From assembly GCA_021029095.1 (NCBI GenBank), contig JAJOHG010000004.1, positions 620,001 to 684,000 of the forward strand: 64,000 nucleotides of DNA, written 5' to 3'. The notes under the pieces are model-generated. The model was given only the letters and a program-made list of their open reading frames with translations, had not been told where the DNA came from and ran no database searches. Made by a program: the position numbers and the translations under genes. This DNA is from Phellopilus nigrolimitatus (taxonomy: Eukaryota; Basidiomycota; Agaricomycetes; Hymenochaetales; Hymenochaetaceae). This document shows, one piece after another, positions 35,501 through 46,525 of this stretch (positions are counted from its first letter, which is position 1; each line of letters starts with the position of its first letter).

Positions 35501-38500
35501 AGACCTTCAACGATGCAGCGCTCCGGGAGGTTGTTGACTCCATCTCCCACCTTACTAAGCTCTTGCTCGAGATCGTCAATTACAATGTCGAAGTAAGCCT
35601 GATTTCTCACTATTTACTTTATATTTTATCTAATAACTTCATCAGGGTCAACAATACGTCTGCGCTGGCGAGCTCGTTGCGCTCCAGACATTGACAAATG
35701 TACTGAACTATATTAAAGTTGAGAAGGTCGACATCGCGAAGGTATATGAATTCGTCTTTTCCCTTCATAAATGTACTAAGCTCAGGACCAACAGCTGACT
35801 GAAAAGTTCTCTGTCGAGCAAGTGAAAGAGATGCTCGGCGAGATCATCAAGTCGTGCTTTAAGAAGGCGGAAGACCAGAAGGCGGCCGAGGGCTTCATCA
35901 AGCTTGAGCGAGGATTTGCAACCATCCCCCTTCCTGGCATCGATGTGCCAGTTCCACTCGCGCTACCTTTGGGCCGGCGTTATGCCTTTCCGTGCCTGTA
36001 ATTTTTTTTCTTTTTCTAAAAGTATCTCAATCTGACGTTTGACGCACAGATCTCTCGAAGAAGATTAACATTGCGCAGATCAATCCCGACATGCTCATTG
36101 GGAAATATGTTCCTAACTTGGTTGCGAAGCCGTTCGAAGTCAACCGCGAATATGCACAGTTGATCTACGACCAGACGTTGTCTCCGCGTCTCGACAAGGT
36201 TCTCAAGCACTGGGAGCGTGACAACTGGTCCGATGACTGAACATCGGCAGCGTCTTTCGTACACGATCCTCGTCGAGCTGCTCGCTTATCAATTTGCCTC
36301 GCCTGTACGCTGGATCGAGACGCAGGACATTCTTTTCGCGCGACACGACTTTGAGCGTTTCATCGAGATTGGCCCGAGCCCGACGCTCACCGGAATGGCC
36401 ACGCGTACGCTGAAAGCTAAATATGAGACACAAGACGACTCGGTCAGCCGAACGCGTGCGATCCTCTGTCACTCGAAAAATACGAAGGAGATATACTATG
36501 AATTCGAGGACGAGGTGATCGAGGCAGACGTTGGAGCTACCGTTGACACGACGCCTGCCGCTCCTGCTGCTGCCGCTGCCGCCGCGGTCGCTGCTCCCAT
36601 TGCTGCCCCCGCTAGCATCAGCCGGTCCCTGCCACCAGTATCGCCGACGAGCCTCTCAAGGCGGTCGATACTCTCCGCGTGATCATCGCGCAAAAGCTCA
36701 AGAAGAACGTCGACGAAATTCCACTCTCTAAGTCGATCAAGGATCTCGTCGGCGGTAAATCCACCCTGCAGAACGAGATCCTCGGCGACGTTCAGCTCGA
36801 ATTCTCATCCGCGCCGGAGAAGGGCGAAGAGCTCCCGCTTGAGGAGCTTGGCTCCGCAATGCAATCAGGCTATACAGGTGCACTTGGCAAGCATACAGGT
36901 GGTCTGGTTTCGCGTCTCGTGGGCAGTAAGATGCCTGGCGGTTTCAACCTCTCAGCAATCAAGGCTCACCTCTCGAAGACCTGGGGCCTCGGTTCTGCGC
37001 GCGCGGACGGCATAATGCTTCTCGGTCTGACTATGGAGCCGCCGAAGCGTCTGAGCTCAGAGGTTGAAGCAAAGGCATGGCTCGACTCCATCGTGCCAAT
37101 TTATACGTCTCGCTCGGGCATTTCACTCTCACAGGGTGGTGCGGCCAGCGGTGGAGGCGGAGCTTCTGGTGGCGCGGTGATCAACAGCGAGGAGTTCCTC
37201 AAGTTTCAAACCGACCAAGAGAAGTTCGTCTCGCAGCAAATCGAACTCTTCATGCGCTATCTCAACCGCGACTCCCGCTCGGGCGAGATCGCTTTTGACA
37301 ACGAGAAGACGAACTCGGCGGCGTTGCAAGCTCGCCTGGACGCGATTACTCGCGAACACGGTGACCTCTACCTCGATGGCATCCAGCCAGTCTTCGACCC
37401 GCTTAAAGCGCGTCATTTCGACTCTTCGTGGAACTGGGTCCGTCAAGACGCTCTCCTCATGTTCTATGACATTATCTTCGGCCGCCTGACTACGGTAGAC
37501 CGCGAAATTACGGCGAGATGCATTCAGATCATGAACCGCGCGGACCCGACGATGCTACGTTACATGCAGTATCATATCGATAAGGTAGATCCAGAGCGTG
37601 GACCGACGTATAAGCTCGCAAAGCAATTTGGTCAGCAACTCATTGACAACTGCAGTCTCGCAGTCAATCAGGGACCGTTGTACAAAGACGGTGCGTAACT
37701 GATTCAATGTCTACATAACTCTCGTTTATTCTCATTTATTTTAGTGACATTCCCCACTGCACCTCACACTGAGGTTACTGCTCGTGGGGACATCATCTAT
37801 ACCGAAGTTGTCCGCGAGAACGTGCGCAAACTCGAAGCCTACGTCGAAGAGATGGCGAGCGGGGATTCAGTTCCTGGCTCGTTCAATATGCAAAAGATTC
37901 AGGATGACGTTCTGAAGCTCTGGAATGTCGTCAAGTCTCAGCCGGAGATCAGCGAGGAGCAAAAGAACAAGATCAAGTCCCTTTACGACGGCGTCGTGCG
38001 CTCCCTCCGCAAGACCTCGGATGCGAAAATTCCGGATGTCCGCCGCAACCCTCGCAGCCGCCGCTCGTCCTCGCAGTTCATCCGCCCACAAATCCAGAAC
38101 GTCGCGTCAATTTCAGTCCGATAAGATTCCCCTTCTTCACCTCAAACGCCGTGTGGGTACGACATGGGAGTATAGCAGCAATCTTACCGGCGTCTACCTT
38201 GACGTTCTCAGCGAGATTGCGACATCCGGGACGACATTCAAGGACAAGAATGCGCTCCTCACCGGCGTTGGCAAAGGCTCGATCGGTGTCGAGATCGTCA
38301 AAGGTCTGCTCTCCGGAGGCGCACATGTCGTAATTACGACGTCGCGATACGGGCGCGCAACTGTCGAGTACTACCAGGACATCTACCAGCGCTTTGGTAG
38401 CCGTGGCTCCGCTCTTACTGTCGTTCCTTTCAATCAGGGTTCAAAGCAAGACGTCGAGGCACTCGTCGACTACGTCTACGCCACGCTCGGTCTCGATCTC

Positions 38501-41500
38501 GACTACATCCTTCCCTTCGCTGCTGTTCCGGAGAACGGCCGCGAGATAGACGGTCTCGATGATAAGTCAGAGCTCGCTCACCGCATCATGTTGGTGAACC
38601 TACTTCGTCTTCTCGGTGCAGTGAAGTCAAAGAAGGCTAGTCGCCATTTCATTACGCGGCCGACCCAAGTCATTCTTCCGCTCTCCCCCAACCACGGGCT
38701 ATTTGGCAATGACGGTCTTTACTCGGAATCGAAGATCTCTCTTGAAACACTCTTCAGTCGGTGGAACTCGGAGAGCTGGGGCGAATATTTGTGCTTAGCT
38801 GGCGCGGTTATCGGGTGAGTGAAATACTGTTTTACTTAATTATCTCTTTTTTCCTTATGTTACTTGTAGCTGGACTCGAGGTACCGGACTTATGGACGCG
38901 ACGAACATGGTCGCACATCAAGTCGAGTCGTACGGTGTCCGCACGTTCAGCGCGAAGGAGATGGCGTTCAACATCCTTTCCCTCATGCATCCCCTTCTAT
39001 TCAGCATTACGCAAGTCGAACCCATCTGGGCTGACCTTAACGGAGGAATGGATCGCCTCCCAGACCTCGCGGAAATCACGACTAACATCCGCTTAACACT
39101 CAATCAGCAGGCAGAGCTCAGGCGAGCGATCACACTCGACAACTCGGCCGACTTCACGGTCACTGAAGGGCGGCGAGGCGGAGCGCGTATTGCAGACTGT
39201 CGCCGTCACGCCACGCGCGAACTTCAAGTTTGATTTCCCCAAACTTGAATCAGCGGAATCGCTCGAGGACGTAGCGAAGCTGCAGGGTCTTCTGGATCTC
39301 AACAAAGTTGTCGTCGTCACTGGTTTCGGTGAGGTTGGGCCGTGGGGAAGCTCGCGTACGCGCTGGGAGATGGAAGCGAGGGGCGAATTCACGATCGAGG
39401 GCTGTATCGAGATGGCATGGCTCATGGGTTACATCAAGCACTTCGACGGTCGGCTGCCCAATGGTTCGCTTTATGTTGGCTGGGTTGATACGAAAAGCGG
39501 CGAGCCTGTAGATGACAAAGACGTGCGCAACAAGTACGAAAAGGAGATTCTCGCACATGCCGGTGTTCGTCTCATCGGTATTTTATTTTTATTTTATCTT
39601 ACTCTGTATCGTCACTGAATTGTTTTATCAGAGCCGGAGCTTCTTAATGGGTATAATCCCAATAATAAGACATTCAACCAGGAGATCGAGCTTATTCACG
39701 ATCTCGAGGCGCTCGAAGTCGCTGAGGAAGAAGCTCAACGTTTCAAGCACGAGCATAAGGACAAGTGTGATATCTGGGCTGCCGAGGGCGGACAGTGGTA
39801 CGTCAAGCTCAAGAAGGGCGCGCGTATTTACGTCCCGAAGTCGTTCCAGTTCAATCGCACCGTTGCGGGCCAGATCCCAGTCGGGCTGGCACTGCTGGAC
39901 GCTATGGTATTCCTCAGGACATTATTGACCAAGTCGACCGCTGCACTCTCTGGGCTCTCGTCTCTACCGCCGATGCGCTCAATATGTCCGGTATTACCGA
40001 TCCGTATGAACTCTACAAGCATATGCATCCGTCGGAGGTTGGTACGTGCATCGGTGCTGGCATGGGTGGTGTCCAATCCCTTCGCAGCATGTTCCGAGAG
40101 CGTCGCGACGGCCTGGAAGTCCAGAACGACGTCCTTCAGGAGACATTCATCAATACCACGGCGGGCTGGATAAACTTACTTCTCCTGTCATCCAGCGGAC
40201 CCATCAAGATCCCCGTGGGTGCTTGTGCTACGGCACTTCAGTCCGTCGAAATCGCTTGCGATACTCTCCTTTCCGGGAAAGCGAAGGTCATGCTCGCTGG
40301 TGGCTACGACGATCTCGGCGAGGAGGGCTCCTATGAGTTCGCCCAGATGAAAGCGACGAGCAACGCTGAGACTGAGTTTGCGATGGGCCGCGAGCCGACA
40401 GAAATGTCAAGACCAACAACCTCGACTCGCTCGGGTTTCATGGAGTCCATGGGTTCTGGTGTTCACGTTCTTATGACTGCGAAAACCGCTATCGAGCTTG
40501 GTGCACCTATCCGGGCGGTCGTCGGATTCACCTCAACTTCGACTGACAAGGCGGGTCGGTCGATTCCCGCTCCCGGCCGCGGCGCGCTCACTATTGCTCG
40601 CGAGATCCCTTCGAAGCACAGCGCACCAATTCTCGACGTCGCCTACCGTTCCCGTCAGCTCGCCTTCCGTCGCAAGCAAATCTCGCAGTGGCTCAGTAAT
40701 GAACACGAGTTGCTTCGCGATGAGGTCGAATTCCGGAGGTCCCAAGGCGACATCGTCGATGACGAATACATGTCTACGCGTGTTGCTCAGATCGAGCAAG
40801 ACGCGGCTCGTCAGGAGAACGACGCACTTGCAGTATATGGCATGCTCTCGGGATCCGACCCTCACATATCTCCTCTTCGCCGCGCTCTCGCGGTCTTCGG
40901 ACTTACTCCGGACGACATTAACTGTTCTCTCGATCCACGGCACAAGCACAAAAGCCAATGAGAAGAATGAGACACAGATCTGGAACGACGTTTTCACGAC
41001 TCTCAATCGCACGCCTGGAAATGCCGTCCCGATCATGGCTCAAAAGAGCCTCTGCGGTCACTCGAAGGGTGGGTCTGCTGCTTGGCAGCTTGCTGGCTTA
41101 ATCCAGACGGTCGGCTCAGGTAGTCGTTCCGGGCAACCGTAACGCCGAGTGAGTTTTAACCTTTTCGCGTTGAGAACTTTGAGCTTATCCTTTTTCAGCA
41201 ATGTTGACGCAGATTTCCGTAAGCACCAGCACCTCATGTTCCCCTCAAAAACCATATATACGGACGGTGTCCGCGCTGGAATTATGGTAATCTTTATTTT
41301 ATTACGTTCAGGTTGACAATAATGGATGATTAACTCTCTTTTCTCGTTTGATAGTCTTCGTTCGGCTTCGGTCAAGTCGGTGGAACGGTCCTCGTCATTC
41401 ATCCTCGTTACAGTTCTTGGAGCTGTCGAACCTGCCCAATACGAGGCCTACCAGCTTCGCAACCGCGAACGCTCGATGGCATGCTACAAGGCCATGACCT

Positions 41501-42137
41501 CGATGATGACTACGAACTCCCTTGTCAGGATCAAGGAGTCGCCACCTTACTCCCCCGAGCTTGAAGTGCCCGTTCTCCTCAACTCGATGGCGCGCGCCAC
41601 GCTTGACCAGAAGAGCGGCAGCTACTCGTTCCCTAAGAAGCTGACGACGACAGCCTCATATGACCTTTCGAATGTGGAGGCTACGGCAAAGGTCCTTGAG
41701 AATGGCGAGGGGTCTGTCGGCGTTGGCGTCGACCATGGTAAGTCCTAAGCTTGTTCCATGTTATTTACTAATACTAACGACAATGTCTAGAACTCATATC
41801 CGCTATCCCTTCTTCCAATCCTACTTTTGTGTCGCGAAACTTCACATGAGGCCGAGATTGCAGTACTGCCGCTCACAGCCTGTGCCCGCTGCTTCTTTCG
41901 CCGCACGTTGGGCTGGCAAGGAGGCTGTCTTCAAGTCCCTCGGAGTTGCATCGAAGGGCGCCGCCTCAGCGATGAGAGATATTGAGATCCTACCAGATGC
42001 GTCAGGCGTACCCACCGTAACACTTCATGGCGATGCTCGCGCCGCCGCAGAGAGCAAAGGTAGTCAAAAAGGTTCTTCTTAGCCTGAGTCACTCAGAGAC
42101 TGCTGCGGTCGCCTTCGCTCAGGCTACTTCTACCTAA
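29508..42137 (+). CDS. fas: fused fatty acid synthase (beta-alpha), 3' half frame-disrupted
   Basis: Cytosolic type I fungal FAS encoded as one gene, beta domains followed directly by alpha domains. In order: acetyltransferase (GHSQG, about 30418); FMN enoyl reductase ([12 protein letters not shown], about 31905); dehydratase (GDFNPIH, about 34518); malonyl/palmitoyl transferase (GHSLGEY, 35326); ACP (GGKSTLQ, about 36750); ketoreductase (TGVGKGSIG, about 38262); ketosynthase (GACATALQS about 40220, HGTST about 40941, GHSKGG about 41058); and phosphopantetheine transferase ([14 protein letters not shown], about 41905). The natural stop is TAA at 42135. Up to 35.95 kb the frame is clean across several short introns, including a possible 35-nt one (29583-29617). 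From there on single extra bases break the frame at 35951, about 36235, two between 36611 and 36635, 38116, 39165, 39880, about 39893, 40923, 41122, 41412, about 41847, 41863 and 42062. Protein conservation between them is excellent. Taken literally the product stops inside the transferase domain. Sequence error is the likeliest cause. Confidence 0.93.
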
Positions 42138-42376
42138 AATTTTCATTAGACTAATGTACTCATTCTGGGATAGAGATGTAGGATTTTTTCGCCTTGTCTT
42201 GACGAAATTCACGATATACCAGTTTTCAAGACAATTAATAATTCCACGATTTACTTTTACGACTCATTTTTCTGTATTCGGAATTTCTTGCTCACTCATG
42301 ACTGATAATAAAGAAAAAATCGGTTTCCTTCAAACTGCGATCGAATGCGTTTTTATCAGTTCATTGAACGTATAGG

Positions 42377-43532
42377 TTATCTCTTTCTATAAACTCGCCC
42401 ACTGTCGCCTGGGACCATGTCCATCCACGCTGTATCCCCGTCCGCCCGTTTGTCGCGTACTTCGCTCGAGCTTAGACTCATTTCGCGATCCGTCAATTCC
42501 GCAAACGAAATGCAAGCCGGATTTGATGAAAGGCCGAGCAAGCGATAGAGTTTCGCTCATTTTTGTTGGGAGTTCGGCGCGTGAAGACTGCGCCCTTTCT
42601 CTCTCGATCTCTACCGCGCCAGTAAAAGACGTATTGGATCGAAAGTTGGCAAACTCTGGACTTCTTTCTCCTCTCCATGCACAAATGACAGACGAGCCGT
42701 CCCCCTCGGGCGGCGGGGCAAAAAACCGTCTGAGCGCTGCGTGCATGGCGTCGCTCGATTCCCCAGTAATAACGCGGTGCAAGGAACCGCTCAAGCGTGT
42801 CGAAGCCCATGAGGAAATCGAGCTTGATTTGAGGCACCAATGTTGGAGATGAGGTCGGACGAGGCGAGCTGAGGACGGCATCGACTTGTTCAGAAGAGTC
42901 AGATTTGAGAGAGGCGACTCGGTCCTGCAAGAACTGGTGCAAGACAGCGGACTTGCGGACAAATGTCGGTTCGTCGATAATTGCTACCGCGACGTTTCCA
43001 CTTTCTTGTTTCCCTGGAGAACTTAATTGATCTTCAAGTTCCTCCGCGAGCAGTTTCATCATCTCTAGCCTTTGCTCGTAGCTCGCATCCCCTGCCTTGA
43101 GGGCTTTGTCTGCATTGCGTACCGAGAGAAGAAGCAGGCGAGCATCACAGGGTGAGTGATCATCGTCGTGAGAGTGGCGGGCGGAGCGTGCGAGCGCGAG
43201 GTGTGCAAGCGTTGGAGGGTTGAAAGAAGAGTCGAGAATCGCTATTCTGAGACCTGCTTTTGAACTGGTGATTGAAGGGCCTTTGATCCAGTTTGGAGAA
43301 ACCAAGTTGTTGACTGAGTGATTGGATTCAAAACAACTGTGCTAGTACGCACCTGCATTAGCTGGTGAATCTCCTACGTCCGTAGAATAAGACCTAGTGA
43401 CCAGAGGCCATCGTGCATGTGATTGGTAGACTATCTCAACAGCACGATTCCTTTGCTGCACATCCTGTATATGTTGGGAGAGGTCCACAACACCTGCTCG
43501 TACTCGCCCAAGGCCGGCGAGGAGAGTTTCAT
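42377..43532 (-). CDS. NMNAT-like nucleotidyltransferase (Pof1 type), frame-disrupted
   Basis: Member of the nicotinamide-mononucleotide adenylyltransferase-like superfamily, convergent with FAS. The conserved opening is ILDSSFNPPTLAHLAL (the nucleotide-binding FNPxxxAH motif), followed by MGFDTLERFLAPRYY, AMHAALRRFFAPPPEGDGS and a C-terminal SLSSSEVR (the family's S-S-x-x-R-type nucleotide motif), ending GRVYRKR. These lie in three different frames. An extra base at 42765 (TAC then GGG on the minus strand) explains the first shift; the second, around 42540-42600, is unexplained and may be an intron or more extra bases. A 45-nt GTGCGT...CTCAG intron near 43324-43368 joins the exon with VYQSHARWPLV. 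The start is uncertain: ATG at 43532 is not in frame with the next block as the sequence stands. Confidence 0.7.
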
Positions 43533-44151
43533 GACTCGAAATCCAGCGTTAAATCAACCGGGCGATATGCGATTTACCTTAGATCTCTACCTTATAATAA
43601 CGATAAGTGGGTGTAACAGCGTATTGGGCTGCAGAAATCCTCTCACTAACAGCTCCTTTTCCAATCTGTAGGATGTTTGAGCACGACGGTAAGATGCGGA
43701 GGCGTCGATCATCACGATTAAAGCCTTCTAGAAAAGACAAATCTGGATCAGCGCAGCCTTTTATGTATCGAGTCTGAGCATTGAAACAGTATTTCTTTGT
43801 TATTGATTTCAAGGAAAATTAGAGTATATAATTGCAATATGATTCAATGCTTATTCTGATAAACAGAAAGAGCACAATGTGAAAAAAAAATCTCAGTGAT
43901 CTATCGAATTTCCCAGATCAATTCTTCAGGTTCACCTCAACATTTCCTCTACATAACAGAAGTACAAATTCACAATTGTACGATCTGTTTTAAAACATGC
44001 GTCCTTCTATCAAGCTCTTGCTCAATTGGCATCGTACTACTACCGTCTTTTTAAACCATCACTCTTAAGTAAGTCAAAGGCTTCCCAAAACTCACATGAA
44101 GTTTTTCAGATGATAAAAGACAATTTCAAGCCAAAGAAATACACGCAAAAA
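43533..44151. other. intergenic region, nothing supported
   Basis: About 620 bp of AT-rich sequence between the NMNAT-like gene and the tRNA 3' end. Only short motif-free frames are present. It must include the promoter of the NMNAT-like gene. Confidence 0.55.
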
Positions 44152-44244
44152 GGGCTTGACCGGGGATTGAACCCGGGGCCTCCTGCAATTTTCATAGATA
44201 ATTACACACCCAAAGCAGGAATCATACCTCTAGACCATCAAGCC
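44152..44244 (-). tRNA. tRNA-Pro (anticodon TGG) with 21-nt intron
   Basis: Read on the minus strand, the acceptor stem GGCTTGA pairs perfectly with TCAAGCC, and C follows as discriminator. The anticodon stem CCTGC/GCAGG closes a loop TTTGGG+T with anticodon TGG (genomic 44210-44212). A 21-nt intron (44188-44208) sits one base 3' of the anticodon, the canonical place. The T arm is CCGGG TTCAATC CCCGG. A TTTTT terminator follows the gene on the minus strand. The mature length is 72 nt. The internal promoter boxes (TGGTCTAGAGG and GGTTCAATCCC) are intact. Confidence 0.95.
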
Positions 44245-46054
44245 ACATCCGTTTATAACTGACACGAAAATTCAACTGTCCCGCGTGACAAATTATGTAA
44301 ATGCTTACATAAGCTTCAACCTCCCGTCGTTCAGAATAGAATATCAGGTTCAGAAGAAGCAGATCTTGTATTGAACTATCAATGTGTCAACAATCATTAT
44401 AAGCATATACAGGTGGGTGTAGAAAGTCTACGGCCCCCCTAAATAAGGAAGGTGGTTCCCGTCCGCACCGCGCGAACGTCCACATCGTCGCATTTACCTA
44501 CGAAAAGACTAAACACGATGTATAACTGTTAAAGCCTTCTTTTTATACATTCATGATGCAAATACAACATATACACAGTCAATTCGAGGTTGCACCGTTC
44601 ACTATCACTGCTATCACATGATCTGAGCTGTAGCTAGGACCACATATTCAAGCTCGGTTGTAGGTCCGATAAAGGCCCCACCACAAATACTACATAAAAT
44701 AGAAAGCGTTTGGAGGCAACTTGAGCTGGCAGCGTGCTGTAGGCAATGGTGAACGACAGCGGAGGATGCGGATGTGTGAAGATAAATAGACGCAGGTGGT
44801 TAAGCTGAAATTGTTTTACGGGTCCGGGAAGGGCTTGTTTTTCCCTTGCGATGAGAGCAAGCCAATAGTTATGTCCCCGAATGTATTTAAGCTCAGGCTT
44901 GCTTCCGAATTCCGGCAGTAAAGGATTTCATATTTTGCGTTAGAGTCGCGTGAGTAGGTCGTGAAAAATGTGGCAACCTTAGTGGATGAGCCTCGATGAA
45001 GAATGCAAGTCACAGCACTTGCATATTAGTGTAGGCTTGTGATAGTGTTGGCCCAAAGCACACAAAGCTGTTGTAGTACTCTCTTTGTGTCCGACTCTGC
45101 ATTATGAGACTTAGCCGTATCTAAACCTCCGAGTCTCCGCATGGTTGGTGATGCACTGTTAATGTTAAATAGAACGGTATAGTGCCTTTTTTGATCCGAC
45201 TAGCGGCTAACCTACATATATTCGAAGTTGGGAAATTTGCAACGTTCCTGGAGACAGTTGCAAGGAGCTGTCCTCCTACTTAGCAAAGGAGGATAGCTTC
45301 TTGCAACTCTCCCTCGAAAGTTTCGTTCCCCAGAAGGGAAAAGCGAAAGAAGGATCATCTTCCTTCCATACCGAGTAAGGTTAGGATAGACTCAGATAAC
45401 CGCGTGGCTCCGCATTATCAGCATCTCGGCCTTTTCTTTGTTCCACAGAAGTTCATCCATTGTTCAGGAGATGAACGGACAAAAAACCGGAGCGTAATGA
45501 AGCACGGCAGGAAGTGTTTACAGCGCAATATATTATCCAGTTTGCGGAATTTGGTATGGAAATTAGTCCGAAGACTCTGATGCACATGTATGATGCACTC
45601 GTATCCAATGTGTTTAACCAGCGTTAATTGCTTCCGATAGATAGGTGAAAGGCAACAAATGATGATACCTATTGCGACAGGAAGTAGGGCTACGTAAGGG
45701 GAGCTAGAACCTATTATTGTGCGCGCTACATGAGACCATCAGTTGAGGGCGCGTACCTAAAGCTCGGGAACGCGTGGACTCATCCTGCAAGGTTTGCCTA
45801 GAACGGAAGGTAAACACCAAAAAATCATGAGAAGTAAGATTTATCTGTGAGAAGTGCGCGGTGGATTTGACGAAATATTGTACAAGACCAGAAGTCTGTT
45901 CAAGAAACTGAGACAGAATTTAAGAACTGGTGCTGCGCATGTCGCACCGGGAGAGTCCGGACGAGTTAGGTGGTAGAGATTCGTGGGAACTATTGGAATG
46001 CAGACTGGGCTCGATAGGAACTGAACAATAATAATTACAGTCACGGTTTCTCAA
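44245..46054. other. gene-poor region with a strong hairpin
   Basis: About 1.8 kb without a supported gene. It is AT-rich, with frames under 70 codons. The only structure I find is the near-perfect inverted repeat at 45257-45307. Confidence 0.55.
45257..45307. repeat. 21-bp hairpin with 9-nt loop
   Basis: Arms 45257-45277 (starts GTTGCAAGGAGCTGTCC) and 45287-45307 (ends AGCTTCTTGCAAC) pair over 21 positions. The only two non-Watson-Crick positions are G opposite T, so an RNA read from the plus strand would keep both as G-U pairs. The loop is ACTTAGCAA. Partial pairing continues about five more bases outward. Confidence 0.88.
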
Positions 46055-46442
46055 ATGTTTTTCCTCACTGCGTCGCTCGTCTTGCTCGAGCTCGTTGTCT
46101 CTTGCAGAGTGTTCAATCAGCTCCTTACCGTTTGCACTGACGGAGACGAACAGAAAGTATGTCGAGAAAGCCGTCTTCTCCGAAGCTATGCCGTTCCTGA
46201 TCTTGAATCTTAAGTACAGCTGTCCCTTAGCTGTTCCTGCGTGTCAGCCGCCAGGCTTGCGGCCAGTTCGTCGCTGGTCCAGCGCACAACTCGTCGTTGC
46301 ATTCTCATTACTGGCAATCGCAGAAGTGCTGTTCGCTGCAGGCTCAACACCCGGTCTGAAGCGGGCTGTTCTCGACGTTGCTCGTGTGCTCGTGCGCGCG
46401 CTCTCGGAGTCAATAAAGATCCGAAGCCGTGAGATACAGTAG
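46055..46442 (+). CDS. possible small membrane or secreted protein
   Basis: Weakly supported. An ATG at 46055 opens MFFLTASLVLLELVVSC, a signal-peptide-like start. A GTATGT...CTTAAG intron (46157-46214, 58 nt) joins in phase 0 to a second exon (46215-46442) that contains SAQLVVAFSLLAIAEVLFA, a possible membrane segment, and a basic C-terminal helix. The total is 109 residues. No family is recognised. The splice signals, phase and hydrophobic start favour a real gene, but there is no independent evidence. Confidence 0.3.
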
Positions 46443-46525
46443 TATGCAAGTGTTCTCCGAACAGTTCACGGTAAACTAATTTAAATACTCGCAACTTGTG
46501 CTTATCTTCTTTATGTCTGACCACC

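Noticed and set aside
36233..36682. Separate FAS alpha gene starting at the ATG overlapping the beta stop
   Set aside because: No promoter or spacer exists, the protein matches a continuous beta-alpha fusion, and nearby single-base insertions explain the frame change.
45418..45446. String ATCTCGGCCTTTT resembling the start of U2 snRNA
   Set aside because: The match stops after about 12 bases; the branch-site-recognition and Sm regions of U2 are absent.
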